Shown: positions 1-7,836, counted from the first letter of the stretch. The stretch is DNA of 64,000 nt from Anaerolineales bacterium (GCA_020634935.1 JACKAT010000001.1:272460-336459); one strand, 5' to 3'. Made by a program: numbers and translations. Notes: a model not told the origin generated them from the sequence alone.

Positions 1-549
1 CTGCTGGCGGAATATCCGTTCGATGTCGTTGTCGGTTCGCTGCACTGGCTCTACGATCAGAACATTCATGAAGCGGTTTGCTTTGCTGATCGTCAGCCTG
101 ATGAGGTTTACACCGCTTACTTCAAAGAGTTGGCCCAAATGACGATGAATTTCGACTTTGACATCGTGGCTCATTTTGACCGCATTCTCTGGCGGGGGTC
201 GCTGCTGGGCCACACCTTCGATCCGTTCCGCTTGGAACCCACCATCCGCGAGGCGCTGTCCACCGTGGCCCGCTATGGCCGCGCCTTGGAGTTGAACACC
301 ACCTTCATCACCCACCAACCGAGCTGGCTGACCGCGTTGACCACCATGTTTCAATGGTTTCGTGAGGAAGGCGGCCGGCTGGTCGTTGTCAACTCCGATG
401 CCCATCGCGTCACCGAGATCGGACGCCATCGGGTGCTGGCTGAACAAATTCTCCTCGAAGCCGGCTTCAGCCTGCCGGACCAGCTATTCCACATCGAGCC
501 GGATGTTAGCGAGATCCTCTCGGTCAATCCCTCGTTTGGCTGGTCATAA
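1..549 (+). CDS. PHP-domain phosphoesterase, HisJ-like (5' end outside window)
   Basis: The reading frame is open from base 1, so the N-terminal part lies upstream of the window. The visible 182 residues read like the second half of a HisJ-type PHP phosphoesterase: a GSLHWL segment near the start (family GSxH metal-site motif), an AHFD segment in the middle and NSDAH near the C-terminus. These His/Asp residues would bind the metal cluster used for phosphate monoester hydrolysis. Histidinol phosphatase is the best-known activity, but no other histidine gene is visible, and its position beside a decayed phosphatase and a phosphonate locus makes another phosphoester substrate equally possible. 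Confidence 0.75.
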   Translation: MLAEYPFDVVVGSLHWLYDQNIHEAVCFADRQPDEVYTAYFKELAQMTMNFDFDIVAHFDRILWRGSLLGHTFDPFRLEPTIREALSTVARYGRALELNTTFITHQPSWLTALTTMFQWFREEGGRLVVVNSDAHRVTEIGRHRVLAEQILLEAGFSLPDQLFHIEPDVSEILSVNPSFGWS

Positions 550-593
550 TCACAGCTTTGTCTCCAGAACCTACTCAAAAGCTGATGCTCTGG

Positions 594-642
594 GGGAGCA
601 TCAAAGCTTGCTTTGATCTTCCTGACATCATGACAAAGCTTG
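594..642. repeat. Truncated copy of the dispersed GGAGC(A/G)-TCAAAG palindrome family
   Basis: Contains GGAGCATCAAAG, a small TCAAAGC/GCTTTGA hairpin and then GACAAAGCTTG, matching isolated copies at 6649, 16757, 48122 and 62558. Its right end is missing, and it runs straight into the first readable codons of the broken phosphatase gene, so it marks a rearrangement boundary. Confidence 0.7.
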
Positions 643-1249
643 AACATCTCGCCTGAGCGCCACGGCGTGCTAACTAACGACTACACTCCGACGGTGCGAC
701 TGGTACCGGGTCTGGTCGAACGGGCTAAGGCCGCCGAACTGCTTTTATAACTGGGAACCGTTGCGCCACCTCTGCCAGCCGGAAAACCTGACGTTAGCCT
801 ATTTCTGCGACAGCTACCGGCAAGCTGACGGCGATCAATGCCTCGCCAACGAAGCCGCCCGCTTTTTAACCACAACCGAATTTGATTTTGCCTTTGTTTA
901 CTTCGGTACGGTTGACACCGCCGGTCACGATTATGGCTGGCTGTCGCCGGAGTATCTGGCCCAACTCGAGCGCGTCGATCATGCCTTCGGTACGCTCGTT
1001 GCGGCGCTGCCCGATGATACGACCCTCCTGGTGCAAAGCGACCACGGCGGCCCCGACCACAATCATTGGACTGACCGCCCGGAAGATATGACCATTCCCT
1101 GGCTGATCGCCGGACCGGATATTCGATCCGGCTATGAAATTCAAGCGGCGATCAGCCTGCTCGACACCGCGCCTACCCTGGCTCGACTCCTCAACCTCAA
1201 ACCCCATCCCGATTGGGAAGGCCGATGTATCGAAGAAATTTTCCGTTGA
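640..1249 (+). pseudogene. Alkaline phosphatase superfamily protein, truncated and frameshifted
   Basis: From 640 one frame reads a phosphatase-like stretch with SPERHGVLTNDYTP and then VPGLVERAKAA, ending in a stop at 748. The next frame picks up at about 745 with FYNWEPLRHL and continues to 1249 with DTAGHDYG and SDHGGPDHNHW, which supply the Asp/His metal ligands of the type I phosphodiesterase/nucleotide pyrophosphatase group. The N-terminal third, which carries the nucleophilic Thr/Ser, is absent, and the two parts are out of frame. The gene is therefore almost surely dead. Downstream it ends directly in the 84-bp repeat array. Phosphonoacetate hydrolase belongs to the same superfamily, so an original role in the adjoining phosphonate locus is possible but unproven. 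Confidence 0.75.
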
Positions 1250-1251
1250 CC

Positions 1252-2396
1252 GGAGCGACAAAGCTGGCTTTGCCATCCTGACCGATAGGTCAAAGTAAAC
1301 TTTGACGCTCCGGGTCGGTATTTTTTGACCAGCTTTGCCATCTTGACCGATAGGTCAAAGTAAACTTTGACGCTCCGGGTCGGTATTTTCAGAAAGTAAT
1401 GGAGCGACAAAGCTGGCTTTGCCATCTTGACCGATAGGTCAAAGTAAACTTTGACGCTCCGGGTCGGTATTTTCAGAAAGTAATGGAGCGACAAAGCTAG
1501 CTTTGCCATCTTGACCGATAGGTCAAAGTAAACTTTGACGCTCCGGGTCGGTATTTTCAGAAAGTAATGGAGCGACAAAGCTGGCTTTGCCATCTTGACC
1601 GATAGGTCAAAGTAAACTTTGACGCTCCGGGTCGGTATTTTCAGAAAGTAATGGAGCGACAAAGCTTTGCCATCTTGACCGATAGGTCAAAGTAAACTTT
1701 GACGCTCCGGGTCGGTATTTTCAGAAAGTAATGGAGCGACAAAGCTGGCTTTGTCATCTTGACCGATAGGTCAAAGTAAACTTTGACGCTCCGGGTCGGT
1801 ATTTTCAGAAAGTAATGGAGCGACAAAGCTGGCTTTGTCATCCTGACCGATAGGTCAAAGTAAACTTTGACGCCCGGGTCGGTATTTTCAGAAAGTAATG
1901 GAGCGACAAAGCTGGCTTTGTCATCTTGACCGATAGGTCAAAGTAAACTTTGACGCTCCGGGTCGGTATTTTCAGAAAGTAATGGAGCGACAAAGCTGGC
2001 TTTGCCATCTTGACCGATAGGTCAAAGTAAACTTTGACGCTCCGGGTCGGTATTTTCAGAAAGTAATGGAGCGACAAAGCTGGCTTTGTCATCCTGACCG
2101 ATAGGTCAAAGTAAACTTTGACGCTCCGGGTCGGTATTTTCAGAAAGTAATGGAGCGACAAAGCTGGCTTTGCCATCCTGACCGATAGGTCAAAGTAAAC
2201 TTTGACGCTCCGGGTCGGTATTTTCAGAAAGTAATGGAGCGACAAAGCTGGCTTTGTCATCTTGACCGATAGGTCAAAGTAAACTTTGACGCTCCGGGTC
2301 GGTATTTTCAGAAAGTAATGGAGCGACAAAGCTAGCTTTGTCATCTTGACCGATAGGTCAAAGTAAACTTTGACGCTCCGGGTCGGTATTTTCAGT
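1252..2396. repeat. Tandem array, 84-bp unit, 14 copies
   Basis: The core GACCGATAGGTC occurs 14 times (about 1279, 1345, 1429, 1513, 1597, 1677, 1761, 1844, 1928, 2012, 2096, 2180, 2264 and 2348). The regular step is 84 bp; one copy has lost 4 bp (step 80) and the first step is shortened to 66. Each unit contains the palindromes CAAAGC-TG-GCTTTG and GTCAAAGT-AA-ACTTTGAC, bounded by GGAGCG and CGCTCC, so the unit is a dispersed repeat element plus about 26 bp of linker. Because 84 is a multiple of 3 and the unit lacks stops on the minus strand, long repetitive reading frames appear there. I treat them as artefacts. Confidence 0.95.
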
Positions 2397-2407
2397 GTGT
2401 TTGAAGT

Positions 2408-2978
2408 GTTCCCAATCGTCGGAAGGAGTGGTTCCAGCAGGACACGCACGTTCCCAATCGTCGGAAGGAGTGGTTCCAGCAGGACACGCACGTTCCCAAT
2501 CGTGGGAAGGGGTGGTTCCAGCAGGACACGCACGTTCCCAATCGTGGGAAGGGGTGGTTCCGGCAGGACATACACGTTCCCAATCGTCGGAAGGTCTGGT
2601 TCCGGCGGGACACATAGGTTCCCAATCGTCGGAAGGAGTGGTTCCGGCAGGACATACACGTTCCCAATCGTGGGAAGGAGTGGTTCCGGCAGGACATATA
2701 CGTTCCCAATCGTGGGAAGGGGTGGTTCCGGCGGGACACATACGTTCCCAATCGTCGGAAGGAGTGGTTCCGGCAGGACACACACGTTCCCAATCGTGGG
2801 AAGGGGTGGTTCCAGCAGGACACACACGTTCCCAATCGTCGGAAGATACAGTTCCGACAGGACACGAGTGTTCCCAATCGTGGGAAGGGGTGGTTCCGAC
2901 AGGACACGAGTGTTCCCAATCGTGGGAAGGGGTGGTTCCGGCAGGACACGAATGTTCCTAATCGTCGGAAGATATGAT
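2408..2978. repeat. Tandem array, 42-bp unit, 14 copies
   Basis: TTCCCAATCG (last copy TTCCTAATCG) recurs exactly every 42 bp from 2409 to 2955. Each unit holds TTCCCA-ATCG-TGGGAA, a small hairpin present in its perfect form in only some copies (others have TCGGAA), then GGTTCC(A/G)GC(A/G)GGACAC. Several frames on both strands are open because 42 is a multiple of 3. Sequence variation between units is at the same few positions and is not codon-biased, which argues for a non-coding minisatellite. Confidence 0.95.
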
Positions 2979-3035
2979 CACGATGATGATCGAACTACAG
3001 AACTGACGCAGTTAGTGGGAATGGGCAGATTTGTA

Positions 3036-3056
3036 GCACAAATTAACAATTTGTGC
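3036..3056. repeat. Perfect 9-bp hairpin GCACAAATT/AATTTGTGC
   Basis: The arms GCACAAATT and AATTTGTGC are separated by AAC. There is no T-run after it, so it is not an obvious terminator. The gap from 2978 to 3405 otherwise holds only the ABC-ATPase remnant and short GACCGCC heptanucleotide tracts (3268-3340). Confidence 0.6.
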
Positions 3057-3086
3057 CTTGAACTGACTCTAAAATAGGAACAATGC

Positions 3087-3155
3087 GGCATGCGCCAGCG
3101 AGCGATGATCGCCGTGGCGCTATCGACCAACCCGTCGCTGCTGATTGCCGATGAG
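3087..3155 (+). pseudogene. Fragment of an oligopeptide-type ABC transporter ATPase
   Basis: Twenty-three codons read GMRQRAMIAVALSTNP followed by SLLIADE. This is the tail of the ABC signature motif through Walker B of OppD/DppD-type ATPases. No start and no other part of the domain are present; after Walker B the sequence becomes unrelated. It is a small relic of a lost transporter gene beside the phosphonate locus. Confidence 0.65.
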
Positions 3156-3405
3156 CTGCAATTGCGGGGCGTCGAACTCAAGCCTAATGACTCGCTAACG
3201 GACACCCTTTCAATTTGACCGAGATAAGCCTGCCCATTGGCGTCAAGCCGGTAGACCACCGCTAGCTGACCGCCGACCGCTGAAAAATAGGCGTACGCGT
3301 TGAAGTTCGGCGGTCTCTCGTCGGTGGTCTGCGGTCAGGAGGCATTGAAAGCTGGGGCAAATCGAAGATATGTCCTTTAGCAAATTCTAATGAAAAGAGT
3401 GCGCT

Positions 3406-4542
3406 ATGAAACCGATCCAACATGCCAATATCGCTGTCATTGGCGCGGGCATTGTCGGCCTGGCTCACGCGCTGGAAGCGGCCAAACGCGGCTACAACGT
3501 GATTCTGTTTGAGCGCGACCAATACGCCTTGGGCGCGTCGGTCCGTAATTTTGGTATGGTCTTGCCGGTGGGCATGGCCCCGGGAGCGGTTCACCAGCGG
3601 GCGCTGCGCAGCCGCAATATCTGGCTCGAGGTGGCTCGCGAGGCCGGGTTTTGGCACGAGCCGGTCGGCTTTATGATTCTGGCCTACCGGCCCGATGAAA
3701 TGGCCGTCCTGACCGAATTCTGCGAGCGAGGGCCGGCGCTGGGGTATATTGGCCAACTGCTTGACAAAACTGAAGTGTTGCAGCGCTGTGCGGGCGCGAA
3801 TCCCGATGGCTTGTTGGGCGGCTTATGGAGTCCCACCGAGATGGTCGTCGATCCCCGCGAAGCAGTTCGCAAAATCCCGGCCTACCTGGCCCGCCAATAC
3901 GGCGTCACGCTCCGCTTTGGCGCCGCGGTGACGGCCATCGATCTGCCCTACATCGAGGCCGGCGGTCAAACCTGGCAGGTCGAACGGGCCCTGGTCTGCG
4001 GCGGCTCCGATTTTGAAACGCTCTACCCGGAGCTGTTCCAGGCCAGCGGGCTGACTCGCTGCAAACTCCAAATGCTGCGCACCGAACCGCAGCCCGACAA
4101 CTGGCGGCTGGGTCCGATGCTGGCCACCGGTTTTACCCTCAAACATTACCCGGCCTTTAGCCTCTGCGAGTCGTTGACGCCCCTCAAAGCGCGGCTGGCG
4201 GCAGAATATCCGGAGCTTGAGCAGTGGGGCATTCACATTCTCGCCTCGCAGAATGAAGCCGGCGAAGTCATTCTAGGCGACTCGCACGAATACGGTTTGG
4301 CTCCGGAGCCGTTTGATCGAACCGAGATTGACGAGTTGATTTTATTCCACGCGCAGAAAATGCTGCGGCTGCCCTCGCTCAAGATTTCGCAGCGCTGGCA
4401 CGGTGTTTATGCCAAGCACGTTGAGCAGGCGGCCGTGATCGAAACCCCGGCGGAAAATGTACGTGTAGTGACTGGACTGGGCGGCATTGGCATGACCACC
4501 AGCTTCGGCCTGGCCCAAGAAACCTTTGAAGCCTGGGCTTAG
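3406..4542 (+). CDS. FAD-dependent amine oxidoreductase, phosphonate-associated (TIGR03364-like)
   Basis: A DAO-family flavoprotein of 378 residues. The N-terminal Rossmann motif GAGIVG is at residues 13-18 and is followed by FERD at the end of the second strand; a C-terminal GLGGIGMTTSFG stretch closes the FAD site. There is no signal peptide, so it is cytoplasmic. The family with this length and layout is known to sit beside phosphonatase-like genes, and some members have been linked to oxidation of aminoethylphosphonates to phosphonoacetaldehyde. Here phnX lies 2.3 kb downstream on the same strand and no AEP transaminase is visible, so this enzyme may supply the PhnX substrate (inference). 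The start is the ATG at 3406, preceded by a weak AAAAGAG. Confidence 0.75.
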   Translation: MKPIQHANIAVIGAGIVGLAHALEAAKRGYNVILFERDQYALGASVRNFGMVLPVGMAPGAVHQRALRSRNIWLEVAREAGFWHEPVGFMILAYRPDEMAVLTEFCERGPALGYIGQLLDKTEVLQRCAGANPDGLLGGLWSPTEMVVDPREAVRKIPAYLARQYGVTLRFGAAVTAIDLPYIEAGGQTWQVERALVCGGSDFETLYPELFQASGLTRCKLQMLRTEPQPDNWRLGPMLATGFTLKHYPAFSLCESLTPLKARLAAEYPELEQWGIHILASQNEAGEVILGDSHEYGLAPEPFDRTEIDELILFHAQKMLRLPSLKISQRWHGVYAKHVEQAAVIETPAENVRVVTGLGGIGMTTSFGLAQETFEAWA

Positions 4543-4640
4543 CGGATAATGTTTTAGGAATAACTCAGCCACATTGGAAGTAGGCCGCAGAGAGTGGGAA
4601 GTAAGCCGTTTTTTGCCCCTACTCCCGGCTTATTAGAGAT

Positions 4641-4694
4641 TTAACAGATTCTTTACAGGGCCTTAACAGAGACTTAAATCCATGTCTTTATAAT
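4641..4694 (+). promoter_or_regulatory. Pho box promoter 1
   Basis: Four direct repeats lie exactly 11 bp apart: TTAACAG (4641), TTTACAG (4652), TTAACAG (4663) and TTAAATC (4674). After 8 bp comes a perfect -10 TATAAT (4689-4694). Direct TTAACA-like repeats at about 11-bp period are the known binding pattern of Gram-positive PhoP, and PhoB sites have the same period. The next gene is pstS at 5272, leaving a leader of about 570 nt. Confidence 0.8.
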
Positions 4695-5058
4695 CTGTGG
4701 TTGATATCCTCTAATTGACCAATGGATAAGATGGCGTTGAAGCTGTAGTTGGTAACATATCGCCACGGACAACCAGCCGGTTTTAGCCAATTCTGAGACC
4801 ATTACGGATGACCCCAATGATGATGAAAAGTTAGCCTAACCGGCAGCGGCCGCTGGTTTGACAACGAGGCCAGATAACCCCTTGCGATGCAATACCACCG
4901 GCTCCGCTCAAACGACGATACCCTGGGCTGTCATTGCGCCGATACCCGCTGCGACAGTACGACTGTTAGCCAGAGGCTTGACCTAATTTTTGATGAAAGG
5001 AGGAGGATAGATAAAAGATCATTCAATCTTAAACCAAACATGTTGCTTAGGATCGATC

Positions 5059-5172
5059 ATTAAATAACTTGAGCCATCTGGCCGGAGATAGGAGATTAGT
5101 GATAAGGAGATTGGCCATAGGCATCTCCAAATCTCCTTATCTCTATCCTCAGTATCGTTGAAGTTATTTAAT
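5059..5172. repeat. Long nested inverted repeat before pstS
   Basis: Outer arms ATTAAATAACTT (5059) and AAGTTATTTAAT (5161) are perfect 12-bp complements. Inside lie GGAGATAGGAGATT and AAGGAGATT against AATCTCCTT and TATCTCTATCC. The interior has a 7-bp rhythm like other tracts in this window. It lies in the putative pstS leader and could fold in the RNA. The remaining sequence from 4700 to 5058 shows a CAGCGGCCGCTG palindrome near 4843 and no convincing gene. Confidence 0.7.
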
Positions 5173-5271
5173 TGCCATTCCTTAACTCATGGGTTGATGC
5201 CATGCTATGTTCAATAAATATTCGTTATGCTCATAACTTTAGAAATATGACGACCGAGGAGAATTTTCACT

Positions 5272-6486
5272 ATGCTTAAAAAGTTAGTATTCGTCATTGC
5301 GTTAGTGCTGCTGGCCATTCCGGCCGCGGCCGTGGCCGCCCCGGCCTTGCAAGAGGAAGGCAGCCTTTACACCGTTCAAGCCGACGACTGGCTGTCGAAG
5401 ATCGCCGAAAAAGAGTACGGCGATGTCTTAGCTTACACGGCGATTATGCATTTTCACAACCTGAAAGCGGCTGAAGATTCCAGCCTGACCCCCATCGAAG
5501 ACCCGAACGTCATCGAGGTTGGCACGACCATCTACCTGCCTCCGGCTGAGGAGGCCCAAGCTTTCCTGAGCAGCGGCGAAACCCCGACAGCGGCTCCCCG
5601 CGCCGCGGCTAGCAGCGGTACGATGGCGCTGCCGGAAGTCGATCCGCTGTCGATAACGGGCGACATTATCAGCGCGGGGAGTTCGACGGTGTTCCCGTTG
5701 AGCGAGCGAATGGCCGAGCGGTTCCAGGATGAAGGCTATGCCGGGACGATCACCATCGACAGCATCGGCAGTGGGGCTGGGTTCGAGCGGTTCTGCGTGG
5801 CCGGTGAGACCGACATCTCCAACGCCAGCCGGCCGATCAAAGACACGGAAATCGAAAGCTGCCAGGCGATTGGTCGAGAGCCGATTGAGTTCCGGGTGGG
5901 GACGGATGCCTTGGCAATCGTGGTCAACACCGACAACGACTTCTTGACGGATGTGACGACCGAGCAGTTGGCGACCATCTTCAGCACAGCCGAGACGTGG
6001 GCCGATGTCAACCCGGATTGGCCGGCGGAGCCGATCCAGCGCTTCATTCCCGGCACCGACAGCGGCACGTTCGACTACTTTGTGGAAGAGATTTTCGATG
6101 AAAACGAAGAGCCGATTTTGGCGGCGTCGAACTTGCAGTTGAGTGAAGACGACAACGTGCTGGTGCAAGGGGTGCAAGGCAGCCCGTACGCCATCGGCTT
6201 CTTTGGCTATGCTTACTACAACGAGAACCAAGACACCTTGAAGGCGTTGTCGGTCAACGGCGTGGCCCCGACCGAAACGACGGCGGAAGACGGCAGCTAT
6301 CCGTTGGCGCGACCGTTGTTCATCTACTCGACGGCCAGCATTATGGCCGACAAACCGCAAGTGGCCTCGTTTATCAACTTCTACCTGACCAACGTCAACG
6401 ACGAAATCCTGGATGTGGGCTACTTCCCCGCCAGCGATGCGGCTATCGGGGAAGCCAAACAAAAGTGGCTCGACGCGGTTCAGTAA
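5272..6486 (+). CDS. pstS: PstS-type phosphate-binding protein with N-terminal LysM domain
   Basis: 404 residues. Residues 1-23 form a Sec signal peptide. Residues about 33-80 are a LysM domain (YTVQADDWLSKIAEKEYGD, ending IYLPP), then a short Ala/Thr linker. Residues about 128-400 are the PstS fold, with AGSSTVFPLS, GSGAGFERFC, DISNASRP and GTDSGTFDYF lining the phosphate pocket. It would capture phosphate outside the membrane; the LysM could hold it on peptidoglycan. No pstC, pstA or pstB is in the window, so the permease must be elsewhere. Start ATG 5272 has GAGGAGA at suitable distance. A Pho box lies upstream and another directly downstream. Confidence 0.9.
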   Translation: MLKKLVFVIALVLLAIPAAAVAAPALQEEGSLYTVQADDWLSKIAEKEYGDVLAYTAIMHFHNLKAAEDSSLTPIEDPNVIEVGTTIYLPPAEEAQAFLSSGETPTAAPRAAASSGTMALPEVDPLSITGDIISAGSSTVFPLSERMAERFQDEGYAGTITIDSIGSGAGFERFCVAGETDISNASRPIKDTEIESCQAIGREPIEFRVGTDALAIVVNTDNDFLTDVTTEQLATIFSTAETWADVNPDWPAEPIQRFIPGTDSGTFDYFVEEIFDENEEPILAASNLQLSEDDNVLVQGVQGSPYAIGFFGYAYYNENQDTLKALSVNGVAPTETTAEDGSYPLARPLFIYSTASIMADKPQVASFINFYLTNVNDEILDVGYFPASDAAIGEAKQKWLDAVQ

Positions 6487-6490
6487 ATTT

Positions 6491-6544
6491 TTAACGGAAT
6501 GTTAAACGGTTTTTAACAAAACCATAACATGGTCATTGTATATT
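6491..6544 (+). promoter_or_regulatory. Pho box promoter 2
   Basis: TTAACGG (6491), TTAAACG (6502), TTAACAA (6513) and ATAACAT (6524) are again spaced exactly 11 bp, followed after 8 bp by a -10 TATATT (6539-6544). The geometry is identical to promoter 1. It begins only 5 bp after the pstS stop codon. The next open gene is phnX (6826), but a hairpin terminator intervenes at 6597. Confidence 0.8.
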
Positions 6545-6550
6545 ACTTTA

Positions 6551-6630
6551 TGAAAATAACTAGCTGAAAACCTTCTTCATTCAGCGCCTCCTTCCTAGAA
6601 GGGTACTCTCCCCAGAGTACCCTTCTTTAA
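6551..6630 (+). ncRNA. Possible short Pho-controlled RNA
   Basis: The predicted transcript starts about 7 nt after the -10 of Pho promoter 2 and would end at the strong hairpin at 6597-6626, giving about 80 nt. It has no open frame. It contains CCTTCTTC and GCCTCCTTCC, C/U-rich stretches complementary to Shine-Dalgarno sequences, as in sRNAs that block ribosome binding. This is inference; the hairpin may instead be only the pstS terminator or an attenuator before phnX. Confidence 0.35.
6597..6630 (+). terminator. Intrinsic terminator after pstS / Pho promoter 2
   Basis: A perfect 13-bp stem, AGAAGGGTACTCT paired with AGAGTACCCTTCT around a CCCC loop, followed by TTAATAA. The T-run is short but the stem is strong. 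Confidence 0.75.
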
Positions 6631-6648
6631 TAAGCGCTGGAATTTATC

Positions 6649-6706
6649 GGAGCGACAAAGCTGGCTTTGTCACTCACGGTAGGGTCAAAGTAAACTTTGA
6701 CGCTCC
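6649..6706. repeat. Dispersed GGAGCG...CGCTCC palindromic element (isolated copy)
   Basis: Contains GGAGCGACAAAG, CAAAGC/GCTTTG, GTCAAAGTAAACTTTGAC and CGCTCC. It is the same sequence as the element portion of the 84-bp array unit, present here once. Confidence 0.85.
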
Positions 6707-6729
6707 AGACTTTTATTTTATACGAGGAG

Positions 6730-6815
6730 TGTGACAGAACCTCGGTACAGCAACGACAATGGAAATTCCGTAGGACAAACTTAAGTTTGTCCTACAGCTC
6801 TTATTTTCACAGGAG
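6730..6815. repeat. Dispersed ~85-bp element, copy 1
   Basis: Nearly identical, in inverse orientation, to 33034-33118. Its centre (6770-6795) is a perfect 26-bp palindrome with arms GTAGGACAAACTT and AAGTTTGTCCTAC. Its right end overlaps the AGGAGGG ribosome-binding site of phnX. Confidence 0.85.
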
Positions 6816-6825
6816 GGTATCATTA

Positions 6826-7656
6826 ATGACATTCATTTACCAACGTTCCTACTGCGGCCCATTGCAGGGCATCATCTTAGATTGGGCCGGCACCACCATC
6901 GACTACGGCTCGCAGGCCCCGGCGATGGTGTTTGTCGAGGTCTTTCAACGCCAGGGGGTTGGCATTACTCTTGAAGAGGCTCACCGGCCGATGGGCAAGG
7001 CCAAGTGGGATCACATTTTAGATATCACCCACATGGCGGCTGTGGCGCAGCGCTGGCAAGCGGTTCACGGGCGGCTGCCGGTTAAAGAAGATGTCGATGC
7101 GATGTATGAAGCGTTTATCCCGCTCCAGGTCAAAGCCTTGGTGGATTACGCCTTTCTTATTCCCGGCACAAAAGAAGCTGTAGCCGAATTTCGCCAGCGC
7201 GGCCTAAAAGTAGGCTCCAACACCGGCTACAATCGGGAAATGGTGAACCTGCTGCTGGCCGCCGCAGCCAAACAGGACTACATTCCTGATTCGACCGTCT
7301 GCGCCGATGACGTTCCGGCCGGGCGGCCTGCTCCCTGGATGGCGCTGCAAAATGCTCGAGAGATGGGCGTTTATCCGATGGAAGCCGTGGTCAAGGTTGA
7401 TGATACGCTGCCGGGCCTGGAAGCCGGGCTGAACGCCGGGATGTGGACCATCGGCGTGGCTAAAACCGGCAACGAATTGGGCTTGAATAAAAGCGAGGTC
7501 GATCAACTGCCGGTCAAAACCTTACAAACGCTGCTCAAGCAAGCCTATCAGCGCATGTATCGAGCCGGCGTGCATTATGTGGTGGATGGCATTTGGGATG
7601 TGCCGGTGGTGCTCGATGATATCAACCGCCGCCTGGCCAAAGGCGAGCGGCCTTAG
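6826..7656 (+). CDS. phnX: Phosphonoacetaldehyde hydrolase (phosphonatase)
   Basis: 276 residues, the usual PhnX length. It is a HAD-superfamily enzyme that cleaves the C-P bond of phosphonoacetaldehyde to acetaldehyde and phosphate. DWAGTT at residues 19-24 supplies the nucleophile Asp19. Lys60 in PMGKAKWDHI aligns with the Schiff-base lysine that defines PhnX within HAD proteins. GSNTGYNREM, CADDVPAGRPAPWM and KVDDTLPGLEAG match later HAD motifs. I chose ATG 6826 because AGGAGGG sits 8 bp upstream; the frame is open further upstream only through repeat sequence. Its likely partner is the flavin oxidoreductase at 3406, and the nearby Pho boxes suggest induction by phosphate starvation. Confidence 0.93.
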   Translation: MTFIYQRSYCGPLQGIILDWAGTTIDYGSQAPAMVFVEVFQRQGVGITLEEAHRPMGKAKWDHILDITHMAAVAQRWQAVHGRLPVKEDVDAMYEAFIPLQVKALVDYAFLIPGTKEAVAEFRQRGLKVGSNTGYNREMVNLLLAAAAKQDYIPDSTVCADDVPAGRPAPWMALQNAREMGVYPMEAVVKVDDTLPGLEAGLNAGMWTIGVAKTGNELGLNKSEVDQLPVKTLQTLLKQAYQRMYRAGVHYVVDGIWDVPVVLDDINRRLAKGERP

Positions 7657-7668
7657 CCTCTTTCCGGA

Positions 7669-7714
7669 CATGTCAGGAAAATCCCCACAAAGAGGAGGCT
7701 TTTAGCCTGACATG
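7669..7714. repeat. Inverted repeat after phnX
   Basis: Arms CATGTCAGG and CCTGACATG enclose a 28-nt loop, with no T-run following. It may be a weak terminator or an operator. A TATAAT at 7772-7777 downstream could be a -10 for the next gene, though no well-spaced -35 is visible. Confidence 0.45.
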
Positions 7715-7836
7715 CGGGTGAAAAAGTTCAGGGAATCTCCTGCTACACAGTAATTGTGAAGTATTATACAATATAATCATCAAATCAATTACAACAACTG
7801 CAATCACAATTGCGATATATATAAGGAGTATTCAAA

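Noticed and set aside
1141..2827. Long minus-strand reading frames made of repeated 28-residue and 14-residue units
   Set aside because: They follow from array periods (84 and 42 bp) that are multiples of three; other frames are equally open and there is no start region or codon signal.
4838..4860. CAGCGGCCGCTG palindrome as terminator of a transcript from Pho promoter 1
   Set aside because: No T-run follows; it is only a stable hairpin in the pstS leader.
5428..6462. 344-codon frame antisense to pstS
   Set aside because: Shadow of the high-GC coding strand; no homology-like motifs and pstS is clearly real.
6697..6825. N-terminal extension of PhnX
   Set aside because: It is encoded by dispersed repeat sequence; a strong ribosome site favours ATG 6826 and this gives the normal family length.
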